From: an uncultured Helicobacteraceae bacterium
GTDB lineage: Bacteria > Campylobacterota > Campylobacteria > Campylobacterales > Helicobacteraceae
DNA length: 64,000 nt
Assembly: GCA_944323755.1 (NCBI GenBank)
Contig: CALUTR010000001.1
Location: 299,459 to 363,458 of the forward strand
Direction of reading: 5' to 3'
Shown: in pieces, positions 38,022-46,403 of the stretch
How the letters are laid out: the number at the start of each line of letters is the position of its first letter
How positions within the stretch are numbered: position 1 is the stretch's first letter
The notes under the pieces: generated by a model
Database searches by the model: none
Told to the model about the DNA's origin: nothing
Seen by the model: only the letters and a program-made list of their open reading frames with translations
Made by a program: the position numbers and the translations under genes

Positions 38022-39425
38022 ATGAAAATCCTTGCACGCAACAATGAATTATTTGTTATTTTATTATTTTGTATTGGTATATTTATATATGGACTTGGTA
38101 TAAATAAAATCACAGATAGCGGCAGCCTTAGCTCTCAAAGTTTTTTTATTATTGGTGGTTTGTTATTTATTTTTTATCATTACAAAAAGTTTAATATCAT
38201 TGATGTTAAAAACCTTATGGTGCCAATCATCACATTCTCTATTGTTTTTATACTTGGTATTCTCACATATTTTGATGACATTATAAAACACTCTTTTGCT
38301 GATATCATTCGGTCTGTGAATCAACATATTGTGATTTATTTTATTCTTTTTACATTGTGTTATTTTGTCGCTAAATATGCAAAACAATCACTAGTGCATT
38401 TCTTTTTCTTCTTTTTTGCTCTTTTATGCTTATTTGAAGTGCTTACAATGACCTATCTAGGGGTTAAAAATGGCTTTTTATTACATCCATTAAATGCTCC
38501 ATTTTTCTTCAAGGCTGTATTTACATATAATATTTGGATTTTAGCCCCGCTTGCTATTAGCATAACTAGTTTTGTGGTATTTAAAGGTAAATTTAAAATT
38601 ATATCTATTGTTTTGTTCTCATTAAGCATTGCAGCAATGCTTGCAAATAGTGAGCGTAGCTTTATTGTAGCGTTTCTGGCGATGATATTTGTCCCATTTA
38701 TATTTTGGCAGTATAAGTATAAACGACTAGCAATCCTTGCATTGCCTCTTATTTGGCTATTTAGTGTATTTGCAATCTATCATTTAAGTAAGAATTTTCC
38801 ACCAAGATGGGACTTTGCCCATATGATTGATAATTTTATCGTGGTTTGGAATACACCGCCAATTGAAATGGGTAAATATGATGCGTCTTGTTTTGATAAT
38901 AATGTTATGCATTTTACCTATCGCAAAGAGAGTATAGATGTTGGAATGAGTGATATACAATGGGAGCATTCTTCACTTTCTAGAATAACAATGACAAAAT
39001 CCACATTATTAGCATTTTTAGATAGTCCTTTTAAACCACATACGATTAATATTTTTGATATCGGTAGTTACTTATATAGTTATTACAATCTATATAATCA
39101 TCAAAATAGAGTGTATATCGATGATAAATATCACAAAGTCAATGGATACAATAGTCCGCATAATTTTGCTGTTAGTTTACTATTTGCATATGGTTTATTT
39201 GGGTTTATTAGTATTATTACATTTCTTGCTTTTTTACTATATATATTTTATACCTCAATAAAACAAAATCGCAGCACTATTACTAGGTTTGTTGCTCTAT
39301 CATCTGCTGTTTTTATAGTTGGTATATCTATTCAAAGTATTTTTGATGTGATTTACCCAATTATCTTGCAACCTATTTTTATTATGTTTGGATTTGTGTT
39401 TGGTCTTTGTATGAGGAGGGATTGA
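38022..39425 (+). CDS. Second O-antigen ligase/polymerase-like membrane protein
   Basis: A 467-residue membrane protein with about twelve helices, again of Wzy_C/WaaL type. It has LANSERSFIVAFLAMIF (the RS region typical of ligases), a large periplasmic loop of about 130 residues and SPHNFAVSLLFAYGLFGF, resembling the ligase His-Asn motif. Two such proteins in tandem suggest one ligase and one polymerase, but assignment is not possible by eye. Translation may be held back by the hairpin just upstream. The next gene begins 2 bases after its stop. Confidence 0.75.
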   Translation: MKILARNNELFVILLFCIGIFIYGLGINKITDSGSLSSQSFFIIGGLLFIFYHYKKFNIIDVKNLMVPIITFSIVFILGILTYFDDIIKHSFADIIRSVNQHIVIYFILFTLCYFVAKYAKQSLVHFFFFFFALLCLFEVLTMTYLGVKNGFLLHPLNAPFFFKAVFTYNIWILAPLAISITSFVVFKGKFKIISIVLFSLSIAAMLANSERSFIVAFLAMIFVPFIFWQYKYKRLAILALPLIWLFSVFAIYHLSKNFPPRWDFAHMIDNFIVVWNTPPIEMGKYDASCFDNNVMHFTYRKESIDVGMSDIQWEHSSLSRITMTKSTLLAFLDSPFKPHTINIFDIGSYLYSYYNLYNHQNRVYIDDKYHKVNGYNSPHNFAVSLLFAYGLFGFISIITFLAFLLYIFYTSIKQNRSTITRFVALSSAVFIVGISIQSIFDVIYPIILQPIFIMFGFVFGLCMRRD

Positions 39426-39426
39426 T

Positions 39427-40524
39427 TTGAAAATCCTTCTTACAATAGATGATATTACTATCGTTGGTGGAGCTGAAAGGGTTGTTGTAAATCTTGCAAA
39501 TGCGCTATCTGGCATTGGATATGATGTAGAAATTTTAAGTTTTTTTATGGCAAACGATAAGCCACTTTATGAAATCAATGATAATGTAAAGCTTAGCTTT
39601 TGGTATCGTATTGCTGAATCTAAGCATAAAGAGAGATTCTTGAAATCTCGCATTTTAAGTATTTATTATAAGAATCTACATAAAGCTATATTAAGCTTTA
39701 AAATGCAAATGAAATATCATTTTGTTAATGCAATTATCGCTAGTTGTTCTATTTATAGACCATTTTTAAAGTCTGTAAATACCATTTGTGTAAAGATTAT
39801 GCATTTAAATTTTATTTCATTTCACAAAAGGAATGCAAGATTTGATAGTATTATTCTCCTCTCATCTCGTGAGCTTAGCACCTATCAGCGCTACCATAAA
39901 AACCTCACAATAATCCCAAATTTCCTCCCATCTATCCCTACGCAATCAAGTATATTAGATTCTCGCATAGTTCTTAGTGTAGGGAGAATGGATAATGGTG
40001 ATCAAAAAGGCTTCTTACGTCTTATAGATATATGGAAGCTTGTAATGCAAGATGTATCACTAAAAAATTGGAAGCTTCATATCGTAGGTGATGGTGTATT
40101 AAAACAAGAAATACAATCAAAAATACAAGCTTTCAACTTACAAGATTCTATAATTCTTAAACCATTCACTCAAGATATAGAGCAAGAGTATTTGCAAGCA
40201 AGTATTTATGCTATGAGTAGTCATTTTGAAGGCTTTGGTATGGTATTAGTAGAATCTGCTTCTTATGGTCTGCCTGCCATTGCTTTTGATGTTAATACTG
40301 GACCAAGTGATATAATAGAACAGAACAAAAGTGGTTTTCTCATAGAAGATAATAATTTACAAGATTTTGCACTAAAACTTCAAAATCTTATGAAAGATAA
40401 AGATTTACGAATAACTCTAGGCAGTAATGCTAAGCAAAGGGTGAAACAAAAATTCTCTAAAGCTGCTATAATGCCTTTATGGGAGAAAGTTCTAAATAAA
40501 AATAATAAAAAGGCTTATGTTTGA
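39427..40524 (+). CDS. Glycosyltransferase family 4 (GT-B)
   Basis: A 365-residue retaining-type GT-B enzyme. N-terminal GGAERVVVNLANAL, and in the C-terminal half LSVGRMDNGDQKG, the KPFTQDIEQEYLQA segment and the donor-binding ExxxxxxE region (EGFGMVLVESASYGLP). Likely adds a hexose or HexNAc to a lipid-linked or LPS glycan. The TTG start follows GAGGAGGG. The last bases overlap the start of the following GT2 gene (TTGA), implying coupled translation. Confidence 0.88.
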   Translation: MKILLTIDDITIVGGAERVVVNLANALSGIGYDVEILSFFMANDKPLYEINDNVKLSFWYRIAESKHKERFLKSRILSIYYKNLHKAILSFKMQMKYHFVNAIIASCSIYRPFLKSVNTICVKIMHLNFISFHKRNARFDSIILLSSRELSTYQRYHKNLTIIPNFLPSIPTQSSILDSRIVLSVGRMDNGDQKGFLRLIDIWKLVMQDVSLKNWKLHIVGDGVLKQEIQSKIQAFNLQDSIILKPFTQDIEQEYLQASIYAMSSHFEGFGMVLVESASYGLPAIAFDVNTGPSDIIEQNKSGFLIEDNNLQDFALKLQNLMKDKDLRITLGSNAKQRVKQKFSKAAIMPLWEKVLNKNNKKAYV

Positions 40525-41318
40525 TTAATATCAGCGTGTGTATCATCACTAAAAATTCTCAAAACACACTTAAAGAATGCCTAGATTCTCTCAAAGACTT
40601 TGATGAAGTGATTTTGATAGATAATGGCAGTAGTGATGATACACTTGCTATTGCGCGTGGATTTGCTAATGTGCGGGTGCAAGAGAGTGAATTCATTGGA
40701 TTTGGACCTTTAAAAAACCTCGCTATTTCGTATGCCAAAAATGACTGGATTTTTAGTATTGATAGTGATGAAGTTTTAGAATCTAGCACGCTAGAGCTTA
40801 TTAAAAATCTCACTTTAGAGCCAAAAACTATCTATGCCATGCCACGCAAAAATCTCTATAACGGAGAGTGGATAAAAGCGTGTGGCTGGTATCCTGACTA
40901 TGTTTATCGGATTTTTAATAAAACCCATACGCGCTTTAATGAAAATATCGTGCATGAAAGCGTGATGATACATAAAGATTCTGTAATTAAAAAGCTTAAA
41001 AGCGGAATTAGGCATTATGCATATGATAGTATTGCTCATTTATTAGAAAAAATGCAGATTTACTCAAGTCTTTGGGCAGAGCAAAATGTACACAAAAATT
41101 CATCGCCACTTAAGGCTATCACGCGCTCAATCTGGAGCTTTGTGCGTAATTATTTTTTCAAAAAAGGCTTTTTGTATGGATACAAGGGCTTTGTCATTAG
41201 TGTTTGTAATGCTTTGGGGGTATTTTTTAAATATATGAAGCTTTATGAAAATAAAAATTTTACCCCCCCCAAGCAACCTCGCTTATCATCACTACTTACA
41301 ATCAAAAAGAAAGATTAG
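40521..41318 (+). CDS. GT2 glycosyltransferase, LgtF/WaaE-like (first half of a phase-variable pair)
   Basis: A 265-residue GT-A enzyme similar to the LgtF/WaaE inner-core glucosyltransferases. Motifs: CIITKNSQNTLKECLDSL, IDNGSSDDT, the metal-binding IDSDEVLE, and YNGEWIKACGWYPDYVYRIF. TTG start overlapping the GT4 stop. Near the 3' end a C8 tract (41263-41270, residue 248) sets the frame. With eight C the protein ends after 17 spurious residues. With nine C it would read on into the next frame and fuse with a second GT2 domain, giving about 521 residues. C. jejuni LgtF is recalled as a two-domain glucosyltransferase of similar size. Confidence 0.87.
   Translation: MINISVCIITKNSQNTLKECLDSLKDFDEVILIDNGSSDDTLAIARGFANVRVQESEFIGFGPLKNLAISYAKNDWIFSIDSDEVLESSTLELIKNLTLEPKTIYAMPRKNLYNGEWIKACGWYPDYVYRIFNKTHTRFNENIVHESVMIHKDSVIKKLKSGIRHYAYDSIAHLLEKMQIYSSLWAEQNVHKNSSPLKAITRSIWSFVRNYFFKKGFLYGYKGFVISVCNALGVFFKYMKLYENKNFTPPKQPRLSSLLTIKKKD
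41263..41270 (+). repeat. C8 homopolymer joining two glycosyltransferase halves
   Basis: Eight C residues. Adding one C (or losing two) puts the upstream LgtF-like frame into the frame that reads LIITTYNQKERLALV, the proper N-terminus of the second glycosyltransferase. Confidence 0.9.
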
Positions 41319-41323
41319 CGCTT

Positions 41324-42085
41324 GTGCTAGATTCTATAAAAAATCTTAGTCTATTGCCTAGCGAGGTTTTGATCGCTGATGATGGAAGCAGGGAGGATAC
41401 AAGAGTATTAATAAAATCTTATGCTAAAGATTTCCCTTGCAGATTAAAACATATCTGGCAAGAGGATAATGGATTTCGTTTAAGTCAAATACGCAATAAG
41501 GCCATAAAAGAGGCACAAAACGAATACATTATCATTATAGATGGTGATATGATTTTAGAATCTCATTTTATAGCAGATCATTTATACTTTGCTAAAAAAG
41601 GTGTATTCTTGCAAGGCTCAAGAGTGATTTTAAGCAAAGAACAAACACAAGAAATTTTAGATTCTATGGATTATAAAATTGCCTATAAGAGCGATGATTT
41701 TAAATCTAAGCGTAAGGCTTTGCTTTCAAAATGTGTGTATAAGATTTCTAAGCTAAGGGCGGAAGTTTTTAAGAAAAAAGAGCTTGTTAAAGGGATTCGC
41801 GGGTGTAATATGAGCTTTTATAAAAGTGATTGTGAAGCGATAAATGGATTCAATGAGGATTTTATAGGTTGGGGAAGAGAAGATAGTGAATTTGTAGCGA
41901 GATTTTTATTTAATGGTGGAGAATTGCGTAGGATAAAATTTAATGCAATAGCCTATCATCTCTATCACAATGAAAATACCCGCGATATGCTGGAATCTAA
42001 CCACTCTATATATCTTCACACGATACAGAGCCAATCCACTTGGTGTAAAAATGGCATAAACAAGGAGAATAATGTTAAAAAATAA
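41324..42085 (+). CDS. GT2 glycosyltransferase, second half of the split two-domain enzyme
   Basis: 253 residues from a GTG at 41324, but the true domain begins earlier: the same frame runs back to 41255 and encodes the GT-A start LIITTYNQKERL, so as a separate gene it lacks its first nucleotide-binding strand and a good RBS. It has IADDGSRED, the IIDGDMILE metal motif and a C-terminal galactosyltransferase-like region (RGCNMSFYKSD, WGREDSEF). In the present C8 state it is probably silent or poorly made; in the C9 state it becomes the C-terminal domain of the LgtF-like protein. Confidence 0.82.
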   Translation: MLDSIKNLSLLPSEVLIADDGSREDTRVLIKSYAKDFPCRLKHIWQEDNGFRLSQIRNKAIKEAQNEYIIIIDGDMILESHFIADHLYFAKKGVFLQGSRVILSKEQTQEILDSMDYKIAYKSDDFKSKRKALLSKCVYKISKLRAEVFKKKELVKGIRGCNMSFYKSDCEAINGFNEDFIGWGREDSEFVARFLFNGGELRRIKFNAIAYHLYHNENTRDMLESNHSIYLHTIQSQSTWCKNGINKENNVKK

Positions 42086-42359
42086 ATACAATTGGAAAAC
42101 AAGCAAAGTGGATAAAAATGGCAATGTGTATTATCATTTTCCAAAAGATGAAGAAGAGCTTAAAGAAGCGGTTGTAAAAAATGGTGGTATGAGTGTGTAT
42201 GTCTATCAAGATGATAAGCTTATAGATGAATTTCATACAAAAAGTCAAGGCAATAAATGGACTTCTCCTATTTTTTCTTATTTAAAAACTATGAATAAAG
42301 ATGGGGAAAGATTTTATAGATATTATAAAAATTGCAAATTTTTTGCGATTGTGGAATGA
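42072..42359 (+). CDS. Small unknown protein
   Basis: A 95-residue hydrophilic protein starting at an ATG with AAGGAG five bases upstream, overlapping the end of the split glycosyltransferase by 14 bp. It is rich in K, Y and F (for example NVYYHFPKDEEELKEAV) with no signal peptide or membrane helix. I do not recognise it. It lies at the border between glycan genes and the decayed mcrBC locus. Confidence 0.6.
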   Translation: MLKNKYNWKTSKVDKNGNVYYHFPKDEEELKEAVVKNGGMSVYVYQDDKLIDEFHTKSQGNKWTSPIFSYLKTMNKDGERFYRYYKNCKFFAIVE

Positions 42360-42370
42360 AGGGAAATAAT

Positions 42371-42551
42371 ATGAATTTTGTTGAATTTCACTTTTCAAGT
42401 GGAAAGACAATGCCAGTACAAATAGAATATTCAAACGAGGAAATTTTTAGGATATTTTTTAGAAAAACGCTCCCTATCGGATAGTATTATAAATGATTAT
42501 ATAAAATCAGCTGAAAGTGTGATTAAGTCAAGTAAAAATGGAAAAATTTAA
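42371..42551 (+). pseudogene. Frameshifted small gene before mcrB
   Basis: ATG at 42371 opens MNFVEFHFSSGKTMPVQIEY and runs to a stop at 42482-42484. A one-base shift in the T6 run after ATA lets the reading continue (EKRSLSDSIINDYIKSAESV) to TAA at 42549-42551, giving about 59 residues. Together with the lesions in mcrB and mcrC this looks like a decaying block. The family is not recognised; it may be a small partner of the restriction locus. Confidence 0.5.
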
Positions 42552-42562
42552 AGAGTGGTATT

Positions 42563-43901
42563 TTGAAAATGAAAAAAATACTAAGCGAAAATCAAAATTT
42601 ATCTTTAAATCAGATTCTATATGGACCTCCGGGGACTGGGAAAACTTATCACACTATTGATAAGGCTTTGGAGATTTTAGCAGAAGTTGAAAATATACAA
42701 ATCCCAAGTCAAGATAATAGGAATAATAGAAAAAAGCTTTTTGATGAATATGTAGAAAAAGGACAAATTATTTTTACTACTTTTCATCAAAGCTATGGAT
42801 ATGAAGAATATGTAGAAGGGGTAAAACCTATAATAAATGATGAATCTAATTCCAAAGAAGTGCAATACGAGATAAGTGATGGAGTTTTTAAAGAATTATG
42901 TGATAAAGCTCTAAAAAAATTATGAAAATAGCAACTTAAATACGAAAGAGTTAAGAGAAAAGATAGAGTTAGAAGAAAAAGTTGAAAAATTTTTAAATCG
43001 ACTTTTGGAAACAAATGAGTTTATCGGAAAAACAAAAGGTGGAAATTTTTTTATCAATAGTTTTAATAATAATACAATTGAAGTTTATAGTGAAGGTGTA
43101 GAACGGTTTGGTGGTATTTTTAAATTAAGTTTTGTCTACATTTATAACACTATTAAAATCTAATGCTGAATTTAATAGTGCTGTTGAAATGTTTAAAAAA
43201 GTGTTTAATAGGAATTATACAGATAGAACACATACTTATTATTTTAATTTGGTAAATAAATTTAAAGAGTATGAAAAACCGAAGATAACGAAATTAACAA
43301 CAACTCTTTAAAGCCCTACATAATCATCATTGATGAGATCAATCGTGGTAATATAAGTAAGATTTTTTGGGAGCTTATAACTTTAATCGAGCCTAGCAAG
43401 AGAATAGGGAAGGATGAGGCGCTAGAGGTTGTTCTGCCTTATAGTAAAGAAAAGTTTGGAGTGCCTAAAAATGTCTATATCTTAGGCACTATGAATACAG
43501 CTGATAGGAGTATAACCTCTCTTGATACGGCTTTAAGAAGGCGTTTTGAGTTTATAGAGATGATGCCTGATGCTAGTAGATTATCTGCAGATTGTGAAGG
43601 TGTAAATTTGCAACAATTATTAGAAGCCATTAATGCACGCATAGAATATTTATTAGATAGAGAAAAAACCATAGGACATGCATTTTTTATAGATGTTAAA
43701 AATTTAGAGGACTTAAAAAATGTATTTCAAAATAAAATCATTCCGCTTTTGCAAGAGTATTTTTACAATGATTATGCCTTGATGAGTGCTGTTTTAAATG
43801 ATAATCGTATGATTTGTGAAGACAAGGAAGATAAAAAAGATAATAAATATTTACAAAAAATAATGAGAATCTTTTGGGCTTTAAGAATAAAAGTACCCTA
43901 A
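42563..43901 (+). pseudogene. mcrB: McrB-type restriction GTPase, frameshifted
   Basis: Remnant of the AAA+ GTPase subunit of a type IV (modified-DNA) restriction system. The first piece (42563-42925) has the Walker A LYGPPGTGKTYHT and the FHQSYGYEEYVEG motif. The frame is then lost in an A7 run at 42913-42919, again near 43135 and near 43278. A later piece up to 43901 carries Walker B IIIIDEINRGNISK and the sensor ILGTMNTADRSI and LDTALRRRFEF motifs. At least three frameshifts mean no full-length protein is made. The C-terminus runs directly into mcrC with no spacer, suggesting a small deletion. Confidence 0.85.
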
Positions 43902-45083
43902 AAGCTAAAAATTATGTTGGCATTATCCAAACTAAAAGCGGAGTTTTGGAGATCTTGCCAAAATGCACGGACTTAGAAAAATATATAGAGGAAAAAGAAG
44001 CAACAAATTTGCCTTTAAAACCTTTGATAGATGTTTATAAAATGGATGATAAAAAAAAGAATTATTTTGCGATTTTAAATATGAGGAAAATTTTAAATTC
44101 AATCCCAAAAATCTTTTAATTAATCTACTAAAAACCTTAAAAAATTCTCCCTTTAAACAATCTCAAATTTCATCTTTGCAAATTTCTAGAATATCTTTGC
44201 TTGAAGTGTTTATCACTATGTTTTTAGATGAATTTGATAGCATATATAAAAAAGGCTTGATAAAATCTTATGTAAGCATCGAAGAAAATAGAGTTTTTTA
44301 AAAGGAAAATTGCAATTTAGCGAACACATCAAACACAATTTAATCCACAAAGAAAGATTTTTTACAAGTAGTGATGAGTTTGTTTTGGATATAGTGCCAA
44401 ATCGTCTTATTAAATCCACTCTAAACTTTTTAAAATCCACAACAATTGCTAATAAATTTAGAATCCTTAAAGCTTTGCAAATGCTTGAAAATGTGGAGTT
44501 TTCTACAAATTATGCAAAAGATTTTAGCTATAAAATCTCAAGACATTTTGATTATTATGAAAACTTACTTTTGTGGTGCAAAATTTTCTTACAGCACCAG
44601 ACTTTCACTCCATTTTATGGTAAAAATGAAGCTTTTGCACTGCTTTTTCCTATGGAGAGGCTTTTTGAAAGCTATGTAGCATATATGCTACATAGCAAAT
44701 CCAACTAAAGATATCAAAACTCAAAGCAGTGAAAAATATTTAATCACGAAAATAATGAAAAATGCTTTATGTTAAAGCCTGATTTGTGTATAGAAAGTGA
44801 AATGATTTTAGATATTAAGTGGAAGCTCCCAGATGGTAGTGAATATGAGAAAAAACAAGGCATAGCACAAAATGATTTGTATCAGATGTTTGCTTATGCT
44901 TGTAAATTTAAAATCCATGATATAAAACTTATCTACCCTTTATGTGATAGAACGATGAAGATAAAAAGTATGATAAAAGAATTAGAATTTAATGCAAATA
45001 AACATTTGTTATTTAGTAGTGGCAAGGAAGTTTTGCCAACAATAATTAAAGTACAAATTCTTTTTGCACCTTTGCCTTTTTAA
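43874..45083 (+). pseudogene. mcrC: McrC-type restriction nuclease subunit, frameshifted
   Basis: Remnant of the McrC partner. The N-terminal piece has NYVGIIQTKSGVLEILPK. Frame changes occur near 44090, near 44297 (T6 run) and near 44705. The middle piece (44310-44708) matches the McrC family (FSEHIKHNLIHKERFF, then VPNRLIKSTLNFL). The last piece (44769-45083) holds the PD-(D/E)XK nuclease core as LKPDLCIE and ILDIKWK. The first about 60 residues expected for McrC seem missing. Each domain is still recognisable, so inactivation is probably fairly recent. Confidence 0.83.
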
Positions 45084-45256
45084 TTTAATCTTATGTCAAT
45101 TTTTGTTTTTATATAACATTTGGTCAAATTTTTAATGATTTTGCAATAAAATAAGATTTATAATATTTTAAAAATCTAACCATATCGCAATAGTTGTTGA
45201 TTAAAACAGCATCAATAAACAAGTAGAAGCAAGGGATTATTTAGGAGAATTAAGTA
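45084..45256 (+). other. AT-rich gap with a possible gene remnant
   Basis: No gene. The last 70 bases read as a short open frame (INKQVEARDYLGEL, then SNANPTM and a stop at 45274) that looks coding-like and may be the tail of a lost gene. I cannot identify it. Confidence 0.35.
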
Positions 45257-45292
45257 ATGCAAATCCCACTATGTAATGCAAACCCCACTATT
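45255..45292 (+). repeat. 19-bp imperfect tandem duplication at a start codon
   Basis: TAATGCAAATCCCACTATG is followed at once by TAATGCAAACCCCACTATT. Both copies contain an ATG. The first ATG (45257) is well spaced from the AGGAG at 45243-45247 but is out of frame with the glycosyltransferase, which uses the second ATG (45276). Confidence 0.75.
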
Positions 45293-46313
45293 TTATATCA
45301 TTATTCCCATATACAATGTAGAAAAATACCTAAAAACTTGTCTAGATTCTATAAAAAACCAAACCTATACAAATTTTAAAGCCATTATGATAAATGATGG
45401 AAGTACGGATAATAGCGCAGAGATAGCACAAAGCTACACGCAAGATGAAAGATTTATCCTCATTAATCAAGATAATGCTAGTGTATCAGTAGCAAGAAAT
45501 ACTGGATTAGACTATGTCAAGCAAGATATAGAATCTCATACAGAATCTAACACGGAATCTATCGGGGGGGGGGTGGATTATATCTACACAAGCTTTGTAG
45601 ATTCTGATGATTATTTAGAGCTAGATGGGCTTGAGGTTTTAAGTAATATTATTATGCAAAATGATTTGCCTGCAATCATTATTACCAATAGTAGCAATCA
45701 TGTCACCAAAGATTCTTTATATACCTATAAACAAGCATTTTTCAAACAAGATGCCGACACACTATTGAGTTACAAGGATATTTTGCAAGATTTTCCACAT
45801 ATTCATTTTTATGTTGTGTGGCTTTTTACTTGTAGGTGTGATTTTTTATTACAAAACAATTTTAGATTTGAACCAAATATTATATATGAAGATGTTTTAT
45901 TTACAAGTTATGTTTTTATTTTTTCAGAAAGTATTTATATTTCAAATATTCCAATTTATAATTACCGCATATCACGAGAAAATTCTATAATGAATACTAA
46001 AACAAAAGAGCATTTTTATAAGAGCGCATATAGTCATTTTATGCTATCAAAAAGATTTTTTGAATTCTGTGAAGACAACAATGATGAGATGAGAAAAAAT
46101 TATTTTATGCACTGGGGTATATTTTATTTAAAAGAAACTTTGAGACATCTTCAGAGATTTGGCTATATCGATGAGTTTGGATTTAGTAAATCCGAGTTGC
46201 GTGTATTGTATCCCTATTTGCGTGGTAAATATAAATTTTGCTTTCATTTTCCTAGAATCTATGGCTTCCCAAAGAGATTAAGACTTTTTATTGCAAAGCT
46301 TTTTAGATCATAA
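45276..46313 (+). CDS. GT2 glycosyltransferase with in-frame G10 tract
   Basis: A 345-residue GT-A glycosyltransferase with the typical start YIIIPIYNVEKYL, INDGSTDNSAEIA, and the metal motif SFVDSDDYLELDG. A G10 tract (45564-45573) at residues 97-99 encodes three glycines inside a loop preceded by three 12-bp near-repeats (ESHT, ESNT, ESIG). One slip would truncate the protein near residue 100, so it is a likely ON/OFF gene and is ON here. The AGGAG at 45243-45247 is far (29 nt) from the in-frame ATG owing to a 19-bp duplication, so translation may be weak. Confidence 0.85.
   Translation: MQTPLFYIIIPIYNVEKYLKTCLDSIKNQTYTNFKAIMINDGSTDNSAEIAQSYTQDERFILINQDNASVSVARNTGLDYVKQDIESHTESNTESIGGGVDYIYTSFVDSDDYLELDGLEVLSNIIMQNDLPAIIITNSSNHVTKDSLYTYKQAFFKQDADTLLSYKDILQDFPHIHFYVVWLFTCRCDFLLQNNFRFEPNIIYEDVLFTSYVFIFSESIYISNIPIYNYRISRENSIMNTKTKEHFYKSAYSHFMLSKRFFEFCEDNNDEMRKNYFMHWGIFYLKETLRHLQRFGYIDEFGFSKSELRVLYPYLRGKYKFCFHFPRIYGFPKRLRLFIAKLFRS
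45528..45573 (+). repeat. Three 12-bp near-repeats plus G10 homopolymer
   Basis: GAATCTCATACA, GAATCTAACACG and GAATCTATCGGG follow one another, and the last runs into ten consecutive G (45564-45573). The G run is a contingency tract; the 12-bp repeats can change copy number without a frame change. Confidence 0.82.
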
Positions 46314-46359
46314 TGTTGCATTGATTTTACAATCAAATAATCACAATTAACACTCAAGC

Positions 46360-46365
46360 TATAAT
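46360..46365 (+). promoter_or_regulatory. Candidate -10 box for comEC
   Basis: TATAAT in CAAGCTATAATATAAAAATC, 39 bases before the comEC ATG, in the 90-bp gap after the glycosyltransferase. This would make the comEC transcript independent of the glycan island. Confidence 0.5.
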
Positions 46366-46403
46366 ATAAAAATCATTTTTGAAGTAAATCACTTAGGAAA
46401 TCT

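Noticed and set aside
43461..43901. A separate intact ATPase gene
   Set aside because: Its start GTG lies in the middle of a conserved McrB domain, and Walker B is encoded just upstream in the same frame, so it is a fragment of mcrB.
36700..46400. Mobile element or integrase behind the glycan island
   Set aside because: No transposase, integrase, terminal inverted repeats or tRNA attachment site was found on either edge.
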